This document shows, piece after piece, positions 1 through 5,666 of a stretch of DNA of 34,538 nucleotides. Within the stretch, counting starts at the first letter, position 1. Every line of letters begins with the position of its first letter. The notes beneath the pieces are model-generated. The model had not been told where the DNA came from. It searched no databases and worked only from the letters and a program-made list of their open reading frames with translations. The position numbers and the translations under genes are program-made. The stretch comes from a virus. Location: positions 1 to 34,538 of IMG/VR virus record IMGVR_UViG_3300032285_003291; one strand, written 5' to 3'.

Positions 1-1
1 A

Positions 2-928
2 TTCATCGGTGCTCCCCCTGTGGACATTGATGGCATTCGTGAACCTGTATCTGGTTCACTTATGTACGGAAATAACATCATCTCTGGTGCTGTTGTTCCT
101 TCCTCTAATGCTATTGGACTTCATTTGTATCCTATCTGGGAAGCTGCTTCTCTGGATGAATGGTTATACAATGGTGGACCTTTTCAACTTGTTGTATTTC
201 ACTTCCTCATTGGCATCTTTGCTTATATGGGACGTGAATGGGAACTTTCCTATCGTCTAGGTATGCGTCCTTGGATTTGCGTTGCATACTCGGCACCTGT
301 TGCTGCTGCGACTGCTGTATTCCTGGTGTATCCTTTCGGTCAAGGTTCATTCTCTGATGCTATGCCTCTTGGTATTTCTGGCACATTCAATTATATGCTC
401 GTCTTTCAAGCAGAACATAACATTCTGATGCACCCTTTTCATATGATGGGAGTTGCTGGTGTATTTGGTGGTTCACTTTTCTCTGCGATGCACGGAAGTT
501 TGGTAACCTCATCACTGGTTCGTGAAACCACAGAAACTGAATCGCAGAACTACGGTTATAAGTTCGGTCAAGAGGAAGAAACTTATAACATATGTGCAGC
601 TCATGGATATTTTGGTCGTCTTATCTTTCAATATGCGTCCTTTAATAACTCCCGTTCGTTGCACTTCTTTTTAGCAGCGTGGCCGGTAGTTGGTATTTGG
701 TTTGCTGCTCTTGGTGTTTCTACCATGGCTTTTAATCTGAACGGACTAAATTTTAACCAGAGTATTCTTGACTCTCAAGGACACGCAATCAACACTTGGG
801 CAGATATCCTAAATCGTGCCAATCTTGGGTTTGAAGTGGTCCACGAAAGGAACGCCCATAACTATCCTTTGGATCTTGCTGCAGTATCTACTACTGAAGT
901 TGCTTTGACTGCTCCAAGTATTGGATAG
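2..928 (+). CDS. psbA: Photosystem II D1 protein, 5'-truncated by the window edge
   Basis: This is the D1 reaction-centre core protein of photosystem II, an auxiliary metabolic gene that keeps host photosynthesis running during infection. The frame is open from base 2 and its first residue aligns with about residue 52 of cyanobacterial D1, so about 51 N-terminal residues lie outside the window. The visible 308 codons give a full-length protein of about 359 residues, the usual size. Key residues can be seen by D1 numbering: redox-active Tyr161 (VYPFGQG), Asp170 (SFSDAMP), Glu189-His190 (QAEHN), His198 and His215 (SAMHGS). The tail runs past the processing site (PLDLA, then a C-terminal extension ending TAPSIG). 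No intron interrupts the visible part. The last 38 bases overlap an antisense endonuclease gene. Confidence 0.98.
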   Translation, partial: FIGAPPVDIDGIREPVSGSLMYGNNIISGAVVPSSNAIGLHLYPIWEAASLDEWLYNGGPFQLVVFHFLIGIFAYMGREWELSYRLGMRPWICVAYSAPVAAATAVFLVYPFGQGSFSDAMPLGISGTFNYMLVFQAEHNILMHPFHMMGVAGVFGGSLFSAMHGSLVTSSLVRETTETESQNYGYKFGQEEETYNICAAHGYFGRLIFQYASFNNSRSLHFFLAAWPVVGIWFAALGVSTMAFNLNGLNFNQSILDSQGHAINTWADILNRANLGFEVVHERNAHNYPLDLAAVSTTEVALTAPSIG

Positions 929-1325
929 CCCTTAAAAGATTGTAGGAATTATCTTGGAAATAACCAAGAGCATAGTTACATCTATGACACAAAAGTCCTC
1001 TAACATTCTCTGTCTTGTGGCAGTGATCTACATGGAATTTATTATATCTTCCACCTGGATCTGATGTTTCACAAATAGCACACTTATTTTCTTGTGACTC
1101 CAGTAGGAATGTAAATTCTTCTGGGGTCATTTTATATTTTGAGAATAAATGTTGCTCTGCTCTTTCTTTTTTTGTGCGTCTATCTCTTTTACTTTTTCTA
1201 CTTCTATCGCAGAAATTACACATAGACCTGTGACCTTCTCGGTAAGTTCCATCTTTTCTTTTCACTCTAATTTTATAGAATTCATCAAGAGGTCTGGTAG
1301 TGTTACAATGTGTGCAGTATTTCAT
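891..1325 (-). CDS. EndoVII-like HNH endonuclease, probable free-standing homing endonuclease
   Basis: A 144-residue nuclease of the phage recombination endonuclease VII family. The N terminus carries a small Cys motif (CTHC, then CNFC at 36-39) seen in many free-standing phage copies. The catalytic zinc domain is at about 80-122: C82-x2-C85, the H98-V-D-H101 core, and C113-x2-C116-N117 in the typical [10 protein letters not shown] context. T4 EndoVII resolves Holliday junctions, but short copies beside conserved genes usually act as homing endonucleases; that role is inferred here from its place. It is antisense to psbA, and its last residues and stop are written inside the psbA 3' end. A TATAAATA late-type element lies 25 bases upstream of its ATG. 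Confidence 0.88.
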   Translation of the reverse strand: MKYCTHCNTTRPLDEFYKIRVKRKDGTYREGHRSMCNFCDRSRKSKRDRRTKKERAEQHLFSKYKMTPEEFTFLLESQENKCAICETSDPGGRYNKFHVDHCHKTENVRGLLCHRCNYALGYFQDNSYNLLRAIQYLEQSKQLQ

Positions 1326-1350
1326 AGAGACATATATGCTTATATGTTTC

Positions 1351-1358
1351 TATTTATA
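1351..1358 (-). promoter_or_regulatory. T4-type late promoter element (TATAAATA) for the EndoVII-like gene
   Basis: The minus strand reads TATAAATA, the exact T4 late consensus recognised by gp55/gp33/gp45-modified polymerase. It ends 25 bases before the ATG of the antisense endonuclease gene. A plus-strand AATAAATA (1358-1365) abuts it back to back. Confidence 0.6.
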
Positions 1359-1365
1359 ATAAATA
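1358..1365 (+). promoter_or_regulatory. Late promoter-like element (AATAAATA), plus strand
   Basis: This matches the NATAAATA form reported for cyanophage late promoters. It faces a 21-codon hydrophobic micro-ORF at 1377 and the coding remnant ending at 1561. The region is very AT-rich, so chance occurrence is possible. Confidence 0.4.
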
Positions 1366-1366
1366 A

Positions 1367-1561
1367 TCAATAAAAAATGCTCCTCATTCTCCTGCTCTTC
1401 CAGTTATTCGGAGTGTTCCTTTTTCTAATGTCCCTTCTATGATAACCTCCACCACATCAAATAAACTCGCAGAAATTATTAGAGATACCTGGCCCAATCT
1501 TTATAGACCACCGGCAGATTTCAAACCACCATCAGATTATAAACCAACAAAAGACAAATAA
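1367..1561 (+). pseudogene. Orphan coding remnant between two endonuclease genes
   Basis: Frame 2 is open for 64 codons after a stop at 1364 and ends with TAA at 1559-1561. It has no ATG before 1439, which would leave only 40 residues. The translation is Pro/Ser-rich (PALPVIRSVPFSNVP, then a basic and Pro-rich tail ending YKPTKDK) and looks like real protein, not random AT-rich sequence. A reading shifted by one base gives a 21-residue purely hydrophobic peptide (1377-1442). I do not recognise either. The simplest reading is the 3' end of a gene that lost its beginning when the endonuclease gene inserted. A small intact gene with an unusual start is the alternative. Confidence 0.35.
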
Positions 1562-1564
1562 ATA
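1557..1564 (+). promoter_or_regulatory. Late promoter-like element (AATAAATA) before the HNH gene
   Basis: AATAAATA lies 7 bases before the first ATG (1572) and 19 before the second (1584) of the HNH endonuclease gene. If it is used, transcription would start close to 1571. That would favour the second ATG or leaderless translation. Confidence 0.4.
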
Positions 1565-1571
1565 CTCATAG

Positions 1572-1955
1572 ATGCTTTCCTACATGGAACTCTATAATTC
1601 TTCTTCAGATTATTTGTATCATTTACATACGAGTTCATCAGCAGAAGCAAAACGAATATGGAGAAAGTCAATTCGAGAAAAATGGAATAATAAATGTGCT
1701 TACTGTGGAGGCACAAATAAACTCACGATTGACCATGTAGTACCACAATGTAAAGGTGGTAGTGATTTTCTTACAAACGTAGTATGCTGTTGTGAGGAAT
1801 GTAATCGCTCTAAAGCACATTCCGACTGGGAAACCTGGTATTATAATCAATACTTCTTTACAGAAGAACGAATGACTGCTATAGTGAATTGGATGAAACC
1901 TCAAACTAATGAAAATCTATATAAGTACAGACCAAGAAGAAATAATGCATCTTAA
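1572..1955 (+). CDS. HNH endonuclease, probable free-standing homing endonuclease
   Basis: A 127-residue HNH nuclease of the classical McrA-like type. Visible motif: C42-x2-C45, then IDHVVP with catalytic D54-H55, GGSD, N69, C74-x2-C77, N78 and K81. Two Cys pairs hold a structural zinc and the His/Asn residues form the beta-beta-alpha-metal active site. The N-terminal 35 residues and the C-terminal 40 (Trp-rich, then basic) may contact DNA. It is the second endonuclease downstream of psbA and differs in type from the antisense one. The start is uncertain: ATG 1572 gives 127 residues and ATG 1584 gives 123; neither has a clear Shine-Dalgarno sequence. It is followed by a hairpin at 1976. Homing function is inferred from size, family and location. 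Confidence 0.85.
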   Translation: MLSYMELYNSSSDYLYHLHTSSSAEAKRIWRKSIREKWNNKCAYCGGTNKLTIDHVVPQCKGGSDFLTNVVCCCEECNRSKAHSDWETWYYNQYFFTEERMTAIVNWMKPQTNENLYKYRPRRNNAS

Positions 1956-1975
1956 TGGAATCTGAAAGTAGAATG

Positions 1976-1994
1976 CCCCTAGTAAATCTAGGGG
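1976..1994 (+). terminator. Terminator-like hairpin after the HNH gene
   Basis: A perfect 7-bp stem (CCCCTAG / CTAGGGG) with a 5-base loop. No T-run follows (GGTTCATTATCG), so it is a weak or factor-dependent terminator, or an RNA-stabilising hairpin. It separates the psbA/endonuclease block from the glutaredoxin gene. Confidence 0.5.
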
Positions 1995-2043
1995 GGTTCA
2001 TTATCGCAAACTTAACTATAATTATACCTATTTTGTTTATCTT

Positions 2044-2292
2044 ATGACATTTACAGTTTATTCGAAAAGGCTTTGTCCTTATTGCGACAAAATTAAACAA
2101 GTATTAGAACATATATCAGTCATAAAAGCATATCCAGTAGTCATTTATGAATTGGATACTCATTTTAATAGAGATGATTTCTATGCTGAATTTGGAGAAG
2201 GTTCTACTTTTCCGCAAGTAGTATATCAAGACAAACATATTGGCGGATGTTCAGATACTATCAAATATCTACAAGAACACAATATGCTTTGA
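2044..2292 (+). CDS. nrdC: Glutaredoxin
   Basis: An 82-residue glutaredoxin, normal length for the family. The dithiol active site C11-P-Y-C14 follows the first beta strand (FTVYSKRL). The cis-proline motif (STFPQVVY) and the glycine pair before the last helix (IGGCSD) are present. Glutaredoxins use glutathione to reduce ribonucleotide reductase and other disulfides. In T4-like phages they supply electrons for dNTP synthesis, which fits the thyX gene in the same region. A TATAAT lies at 2017-2022 without a convincing -35. The stop codon shares a base with an alternative ATG of the next small ORF. The gene symbol follows T4-phage use for this role; T4 NrdC itself is a distinct thioredoxin/glutaredoxin hybrid. 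Confidence 0.93.
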   Translation: MTFTVYSKRLCPYCDKIKQVLEHISVIKAYPVVIYELDTHFNRDDFYAEFGEGSTFPQVVYQDKHIGGCSDTIKYLQEHNML

Positions 2293-2299
2293 TGTCTTC

Positions 2300-2307
2300 T
2301 ATAAATA
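2300..2307 (+). promoter_or_regulatory. T4-type late promoter element (TATAAATA)
   Basis: An exact TATAAATA just after the glutaredoxin stop, preceded by CTTC. It would transcribe the small ORF at 2346 and the genes beyond. A 7-bp hairpin (2315-2338) would form very near the 5' end of that RNA. Confidence 0.5.
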
Positions 2308-2314
2308 AATCAGG

Positions 2315-2338
2315 AAACCACAATATAAATCGTGGTTT
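2315..2338 (+). other. Hairpin (AAACCAC / GTGGTTT) just after a late promoter
   Basis: A perfect 7-bp inverted repeat with a 10-base AT-rich loop that itself contains TATAAATC. It ends in TTTT, so it may be a weak terminator for the glutaredoxin transcript. It could also be a 5'-end stabiliser of RNA from the promoter at 2300. Confidence 0.45.
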
Positions 2339-2345
2339 TGAGTTA

Positions 2346-2477
2346 ATGCTTCGCAGGAGGGAGAAAACGGTTCCAGAAGAACTTCAAGGAAGAAAGTTCA
2401 GATTTGGTAAAGTTTTTTCCTTCTTTCAAAGGGAAATACGATTTAGTTTTGAACTTTCTGTAACTGATAAAACGTAA
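2346..2477 (+). CDS. Small basic hypothetical protein
   Basis: A 43-residue ORF beginning MLRRREKTVPEEL and ending FELSVTDKT. It is basic at the start, with alternating aromatic and charged residues later that suggest one or two beta strands. I do not recognise a family. The same frame has an earlier ATG at 2292 (61 residues) that overlaps the glutaredoxin stop. I prefer 2346 because the TATAAATA at 2300 would start RNA downstream of 2292. The coding sequence holds a perfect 10-bp inverted repeat (2391-2400 with 2450-2459), so the segment might instead be a structured RNA. Confidence 0.45.
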   Translation: MLRRREKTVPEELQGRKFRFGKVFSFFQREIRFSFELSVTDKT

Positions 2478-2494
2478 ATTTCTCGGAGAAAAAA

Positions 2495-2737
2495 ATGACC
2501 GCACCAGAACTCACCCTTTTTTGTTTAGTTAGTTTTTTATTTTTATGTGTTGGTGGAGTTATCGGTTGGTTAGCAAAAAATCACTCTTTTGAAATGGAGA
2601 CAAGAAATAGTGGTTGGTTACATCCTGAGTTTTTTGACTCTGATGGAAATGTAATTCCCGATGAAGTAATCTCAGTAAAATTTCAAGAAGGATTTTTTGA
2701 TAGTGACGATGAAGATGATGAAGATATTGAAGATTGA
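2495..2737 (+). CDS. Small single-span membrane protein with acidic tail
   Basis: An 80-residue protein. Residues about 5-27 form one hydrophobic membrane segment (LTLFCLVSFLFLCVGGVIGWL), given here as two parts: LTLFCLVSFL then FLCVGGVIGWL. A polar middle follows (NSGWLHPEFFDSDGNVIPDE), and the C terminus is an uninterrupted acidic stretch (DSDDEDDEDIED). The start is supported by CGGAG about 7 bases before the ATG. The layout predicts an inner-membrane anchor with a cytoplasmic or periplasmic acidic tail. Function is unknown; it resembles small membrane proteins carried by many cyanomyoviruses. It sits between small early-type genes and does not overlap its neighbours. Confidence 0.75.
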   Translation: MTAPELTLFCLVSFLFLCVGGVIGWLAKNHSFEMETRNSGWLHPEFFDSDGNVIPDEVISVKFQEGFFDSDDEDDEDIED

Positions 2738-2775
2738 TAGATAGTATATAAATTATCACTGGATTTATAAAAAAA

Positions 2776-3372
2776 ATGACCATTACATCAGTAACAAAAA
2801 AAGTCACAAGACCAAGAACAAAGGAAGTGACAATTGATCTTCCTGCCAACCCATTTGCATTTGAAGTTTTTGATCTTTTAAATAAGCAAAAAACAGAAGA
2901 AAAAAAAGTGGATGTTCTACGAAAGTATGAACATCCTTCTTTAAAAGCACTTTTTATCTGGAACTTTGATGATAGTGTAGTTACAATTCTTCCTCCTGGA
3001 GAAGTTCCTTATTCAAATTTGAAATCTGAACAAAAGTTCAGAGGAACTTTGACCGATAAAGTTGAGAATTTAGTAGATACGATGGGATATAATGAAACTA
3101 CTTCTCTTGGAAATGCTTCTGATTTGACTCAAGGGCATACCACAATTCGTAAAGAATTCAAGAGATTTTATAATTTTATTAAAGGTGGAAATGATTCACT
3201 TGCTTCTCTTCGTAGAGAAACAATGTTCATTCAAATGCTTGAAGGGCTTCATCCACTGGAAGCAGAAATTCTTTGTCTTGTAAAAGACAAAAAACTTCAA
3301 ACAAAATATAAAATCACAAAAGAAATTGTAACACAAGCATATCCAGATATTTCCTGGGGTGGACGTAGTTAA
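2776..3372 (+). CDS. Conserved cyanophage-type hypothetical protein (about 200 residues)
   Basis: A 198-residue soluble protein with no signal peptide. It looks like the widespread T4-like cyanophage family that I believe is catalogued as DUF6433, but this is from memory. Visible regions are a basic Thr-rich N terminus (to about 20), a mixed domain with the string IWNFDDSVVTILPPGEVPY at about 60-78, and a helical C-terminal half containing FKRFYNFIKGGND and EAEILCLVKDKKL. It ends with a short Gly/Arg tail. Function is unknown. It is a separate gene with an AT-rich leader and TATAAATT at 2747-2754. Confidence 0.75.
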   Translation: MTITSVTKKVTRPRTKEVTIDLPANPFAFEVFDLLNKQKTEEKKVDVLRKYEHPSLKALFIWNFDDSVVTILPPGEVPYSNLKSEQKFRGTLTDKVENLVDTMGYNETTSLGNASDLTQGHTTIRKEFKRFYNFIKGGNDSLASLRRETMFIQMLEGLHPLEAEILCLVKDKKLQTKYKITKEIVTQAYPDISWGGRS

Positions 3373-3391
3373 AAACTAAAAGGAGATTAAT

Positions 3392-3643
3392 GTGAAAATT
3401 ATTCATCAAGATTGCGAAAAATCTCTTTCTAGGAATAAAAGTCTTCCAGTAAATTCTTATCTTGTGACTTATTTTTCAAAAAATGAAGAAAAACATGATA
3501 TTGTTCAAGCTTCTACTTTAGTAGAAGTATTTGATTATTATCATGATTTGTATAAGAATGTTATTTCAATTCAATGGACTGATGGTAAGATTAGTCCAAA
3601 GATGTACGGATACACTAAACCAGAAAAGAAAAAGAAACCATAA
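3392..3643 (+). CDS. Small conserved hypothetical protein, GTG start
   Basis: An 83-residue, Lys-rich protein (ends KPEKKKKP). The start is GTG at 3392: AAAGGAGA lies 6-13 bases upstream, while the overlapping ATG at 3390 is followed at once by a stop. The middle (SYLVTYFSKNEEKHDIVQA, then ISIQWTDGKI) suggests a small alpha/beta fold. I do not recognise a family. Its stop codon shares its last base with the ATG of the phosphoesterase gene, so the two are probably translationally coupled. Confidence 0.7.
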   Translation: MKIIHQDCEKSLSRNKSLPVNSYLVTYFSKNEEKHDIVQASTLVEVFDYYHDLYKNVISIQWTDGKISPKMYGYTKPEKKKKP

Positions 3644-4350
3644 TGTACGATACGGTCTTTATCTCTGATGTTCATTTAGGAACAGACAGATGTAATATTG
3701 AAAAGTTTCTCAAGTTTCTAAATGAACTTGATACTAAGAAACTTGTAATGGTTGGCGATATTCTTGATGTGCATTGTATGGAAAAGTACAATACGCATTG
3801 GAGAGCAAGGCATACAAAGGCAGTAGAAAAAATACTTGATATTTGTAGAAAAGGAACAGAAGTAATTTATGTTCTTGGTAATCACGATGCAGTGGCAAGA
3901 AAATATGTAAACAATAAATCTTTTAAGTTTGATAATCTTGTTATCTGTGATGAATATATTCATACCAGTAAGAAAAATAAAAGATTTCTATGTATTCACG
4001 GTGATATGTATTCTGAGTTCTCTTCTGGTTCTTGGAAGCAATATTTTATGAATAAGGGGTATGAGACAATCACTCCATTGAATAACTTTTTGAATAAAAC
4101 TATTCGATTTTCTTTGGTAAACTTTCTGAAAGCTCTTCCAAGAGGAAAGAGATTTATTGATAATTATGAAATGGATTTGATTCGTTATGTGAGAAAGTTT
4201 GCTTCTTATGATGGAGTGATTGTAGGACATATTCATCACGCAAATATTCGTGAACAGAATGGTACAACCTATATGTGTTGTGGGGATTGGACGGATACTT
4301 GTTCTGCGATTGTAGAGAAAGATGGAATATTTGAAATTATTAAGTATTGA
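3643..4350 (+). CDS. Calcineurin-like metallophosphoesterase (LpxH/YbbF-type)
   Basis: A 235-residue enzyme with the complete two-metal phosphoesterase signature: SDVHLG (D9, H11), GD at 38-39, GNHD at 79-82, HGD at 119-121 and GHIHH at 195-199. These residues bind two divalent cations and hydrolyse phosphate mono- or diesters. The SDVHLGT start and overall length resemble the UDP-2,3-diacylglucosamine hydrolase branch. The true substrate is unknown and may be a nucleotide or nucleic acid. Length is normal for the family and no core residue is missing. The reading frame begins at the last base of the previous stop codon. Its own stop lies inside the -35 box of the next promoter. Confidence 0.88.
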   Translation: MYDTVFISDVHLGTDRCNIEKFLKFLNELDTKKLVMVGDILDVHCMEKYNTHWRARHTKAVEKILDICRKGTEVIYVLGNHDAVARKYVNNKSFKFDNLVICDEYIHTSKKNKRFLCIHGDMYSEFSSGSWKQYFMNKGYETITPLNNFLNKTIRFSLVNFLKALPRGKRFIDNYEMDLIRYVRKFASYDGVIVGHIHHANIREQNGTTYMCCGDWTDTCSAIVEKDGIFEIIKY

Positions 4351-4375
4351 CATCCTTTCTTTTTTTGTGTATAAT
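4347..4375 (+). promoter_or_regulatory. Consensus sigma70 early promoter (TTGACA-17-TATAAT)
   Basis: TTGACA at 4347-4352 and TATAAT at 4370-4375 with a 17-base, T-rich spacer, a perfect match to the housekeeping consensus. The start point would be about 4382, 18 bases before the ATG of the 54-residue gene. It should drive the small genes and thyX with unmodified host polymerase. The -35 box contains the stop codon of the phosphoesterase gene. Confidence 0.85.
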
Positions 4376-4399
4376 TATTTCGAGATATTCTAAAAAAGT

Positions 4400-4564
4400 A
4401 TGAACAAAGACAAACTTAAAATTCTAATTAAGAATATGGAACTTCTTGTTCAATCACTAAAAGCAGAAGTTTATTCAGACACAAAATCATATTCTTATGA
4501 AAATATTGCTCCACATATTGGAGATATTCGTGATTATGATGAAGTATTCGAAGATGATGATTGA
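4400..4564 (+). CDS. Small acidic-tailed hypothetical protein
   Basis: A 54-residue ORF starting MNKDKLKILIKNMELL and ending DEVFEDDD. The first half is a predicted amphipathic helix with a Lys-rich face; the C-terminal third is acidic. It is the first gene after the consensus promoter at 4347. Its TGA overlaps the next ATG (TGATG), a typical coupled arrangement. The codon pattern and placement make it a likely real gene. Function is unknown. Confidence 0.7.
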   Translation: MNKDKLKILIKNMELLVQSLKAEVYSDTKSYSYENIAPHIGDIRDYDEVFEDDD

Positions 4565-4764
4565 TGAGATATAAAGAAACTATTAGGTTAGTTAAAAAAG
4601 CACTTAAGACGCCTCATCTGTATTCTGAAGAGGAAATTCTTTATATGAAAAAAGCACTTGATAGTGCTTTGATTGCTCTTGCTCAAAAAAAATATAACAA
4701 AAAGAAAAAAGGTTTTGGAAATTATGAAGACCCCAGCAGTCAAACTGATACAAGCAACTCCTGA
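4564..4764 (+). CDS. Small Lys-rich helical hypothetical protein
   Basis: A 66-residue protein from the ATG at 4564 (a TTG three bases earlier is also possible). Residues 1-50 are strongly helical and basic (RLVKKALKTP; EEILYMKKALDSALIALAQKKY), and the end is polar (EDPSSQTDTSNS). It overlaps the previous gene by one base and thyX by 41 bases, so its last 13 codons double as the thyX start. Function is unknown; the basic helices would fit nucleic-acid or protein binding. Confidence 0.65.
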   Translation: MRYKETIRLVKKALKTPHLYSEEEILYMKKALDSALIALAQKKYNKKKKGFGNYEDPSSQTDTSNS

Positions 4765-5395
4765 TGCAGAAAAACATATTGCTTATTGTGCTCGTGTAAG
4801 CAATCCAAAAAATCAAGAGAATAGTTCTTTTGAGGGATTGCTTAGATATTGTATCAAGAATCAACATTGGAGCATTTTTGAACATGCATTCCTTACAGTT
4901 GAGATTAATACCTCGCTTGCGATTGCTACGCAGATCCTCCGTCATCGGAGCTTTACTTTTCAGCAATTTAGTCAGAGGTATGCAGACAGTACAGAACTTC
5001 AACTTGAAATTCCTGTACCTGATCTGCGGAGACAAGATACAAAAAATAGACAAAATAGTACAGATGATCTTGGAAGTGATCTAAAAGAAACTATGAGTTT
5101 ATTGATCAAAAAGCATTTTGAAGAGAGTTTGAATGTTTACAATCTTCTTCTTGCTCAGGGTGTTGCGAAGGAATGTGCTCGATTCGTGCTTCCGCAGGCG
5201 ACACAAACACGTCTTTATATGTCTGGGAGTATTAGATCCTGGATTCATTATATTGACCTTCGTAGTGCTCACGGGACTCAGAAAGAGCATATGGAGATTG
5301 CTGAAAACTGTAAGTGTATTTTTGTAAATCAATTTCCTATGATTGCTTCGGCACTTGATTGGGTATGTAATGACCCACCTTCACTTCTATTCTAA
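4724..5395 (+). CDS. thyX: Flavin-dependent thymidylate synthase ThyX
   Basis: A 223-residue ThyX that methylates dUMP to dTMP using methylene-tetrahydrofolate with FAD and NADPH, supplying thymidine for this AT-rich genome. The diagnostic RHRx7SxR motif is complete: R73-H74-R75, S83, R85. The conserved N-terminal region (VSNP, then IFEHAFLTVEI) and the C-terminal substrate region (RFVLPQATQTRLYMSGS, RSAHGTQKEH) are present. The start is ATG 4724, because MKTPAVKLIQATPDAEK matches the usual cyanophage N terminus; upstream codons belong to the overlapping small gene. Length is standard for phage ThyX. It is transcribed from the promoter at 4347. Confidence 0.96.
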   Translation: MKTPAVKLIQATPDAEKHIAYCARVSNPKNQENSSFEGLLRYCIKNQHWSIFEHAFLTVEINTSLAIATQILRHRSFTFQQFSQRYADSTELQLEIPVPDLRRQDTKNRQNSTDDLGSDLKETMSLLIKKHFEESLNVYNLLLAQGVAKECARFVLPQATQTRLYMSGSIRSWIHYIDLRSAHGTQKEHMEIAENCKCIFVNQFPMIASALDWVCNDPPSLLF

Positions 5396-5420
5396 ATATT
5401 TCTGTATATTATTCTAACAA

Positions 5421-5666
5421 ATGCCGACATATCCATTAATTCATAAAGAAACTGGTGAAAAGAAAGAACTCTCCATGACGATGCTAGAATATATGAAGTG
5501 GAAGGAACAAAATCCCGAATGGGACAAGGACTGGTCTGCTGGTGTTGCTGGTGTAGGAGAAGTTGGAGAATGGAAAGATAAATTAAAGAAATCTCATCCT
5601 GGATGGAACGATGTATTGCATCGTGTTAAAAAAATGCCTAGATCAAACGTAAAACCTATCTCATAA
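5421..5666 (+). CDS. Small conserved hypothetical protein (FmdB-like N terminus, no zinc ribbon)
   Basis: An 81-residue protein starting MPTYPLIHKETGEKKE. This resembles the opening of FmdB/regulatory zinc-ribbon proteins (MPTYEY...), but the cysteines are absent, so no zinc ribbon can form. A Trp-rich middle (YMKWKEQNPEWDKDW) and the end GWNDVLHRVKKMPRS match a pattern I associate with small T4-like cyanophage proteins next to phoH. Function is unknown. The stop codon is followed directly by the ATG of phoH (TAA-ATG), so both are probably made from one transcript. Confidence 0.7.
   Translation: MPTYPLIHKETGEKKELSMTMLEYMKWKEQNPEWDKDWSAGVAGVGEVGEWKDKLKKSHPGWNDVLHRVKKMPRSNVKPIS

Noticed and set aside
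9-260. Hydrophobic 83-residue frame at the window start
   Set aside because: It is a shifted reading of psbA; the D1 frame continues from base 2.
2-928. Possible group I intron in psbA
   Set aside because: The D1 sequence is continuous from about residue 52 to the end; an intron could only be in the missing 5' part.
2017-2022. sigma70 promoter for glutaredoxin (TATAAT)
   Set aside because: The position 17 bases upstream reads GGGTTC, not a -35 box; only a -10-like string remains.
2346-2490. Glutamine-type riboswitch or downstream-peptide motif
   Set aside because: The segment has stems and a GGAGGGAG string but not the conserved core of that motif family.
3988-4353. Minus-strand 121-residue frame opposite the phosphoesterase
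   Set aside because: The plus-strand frame has all metal-binding motifs; the antisense translation shows no recognisable pattern.
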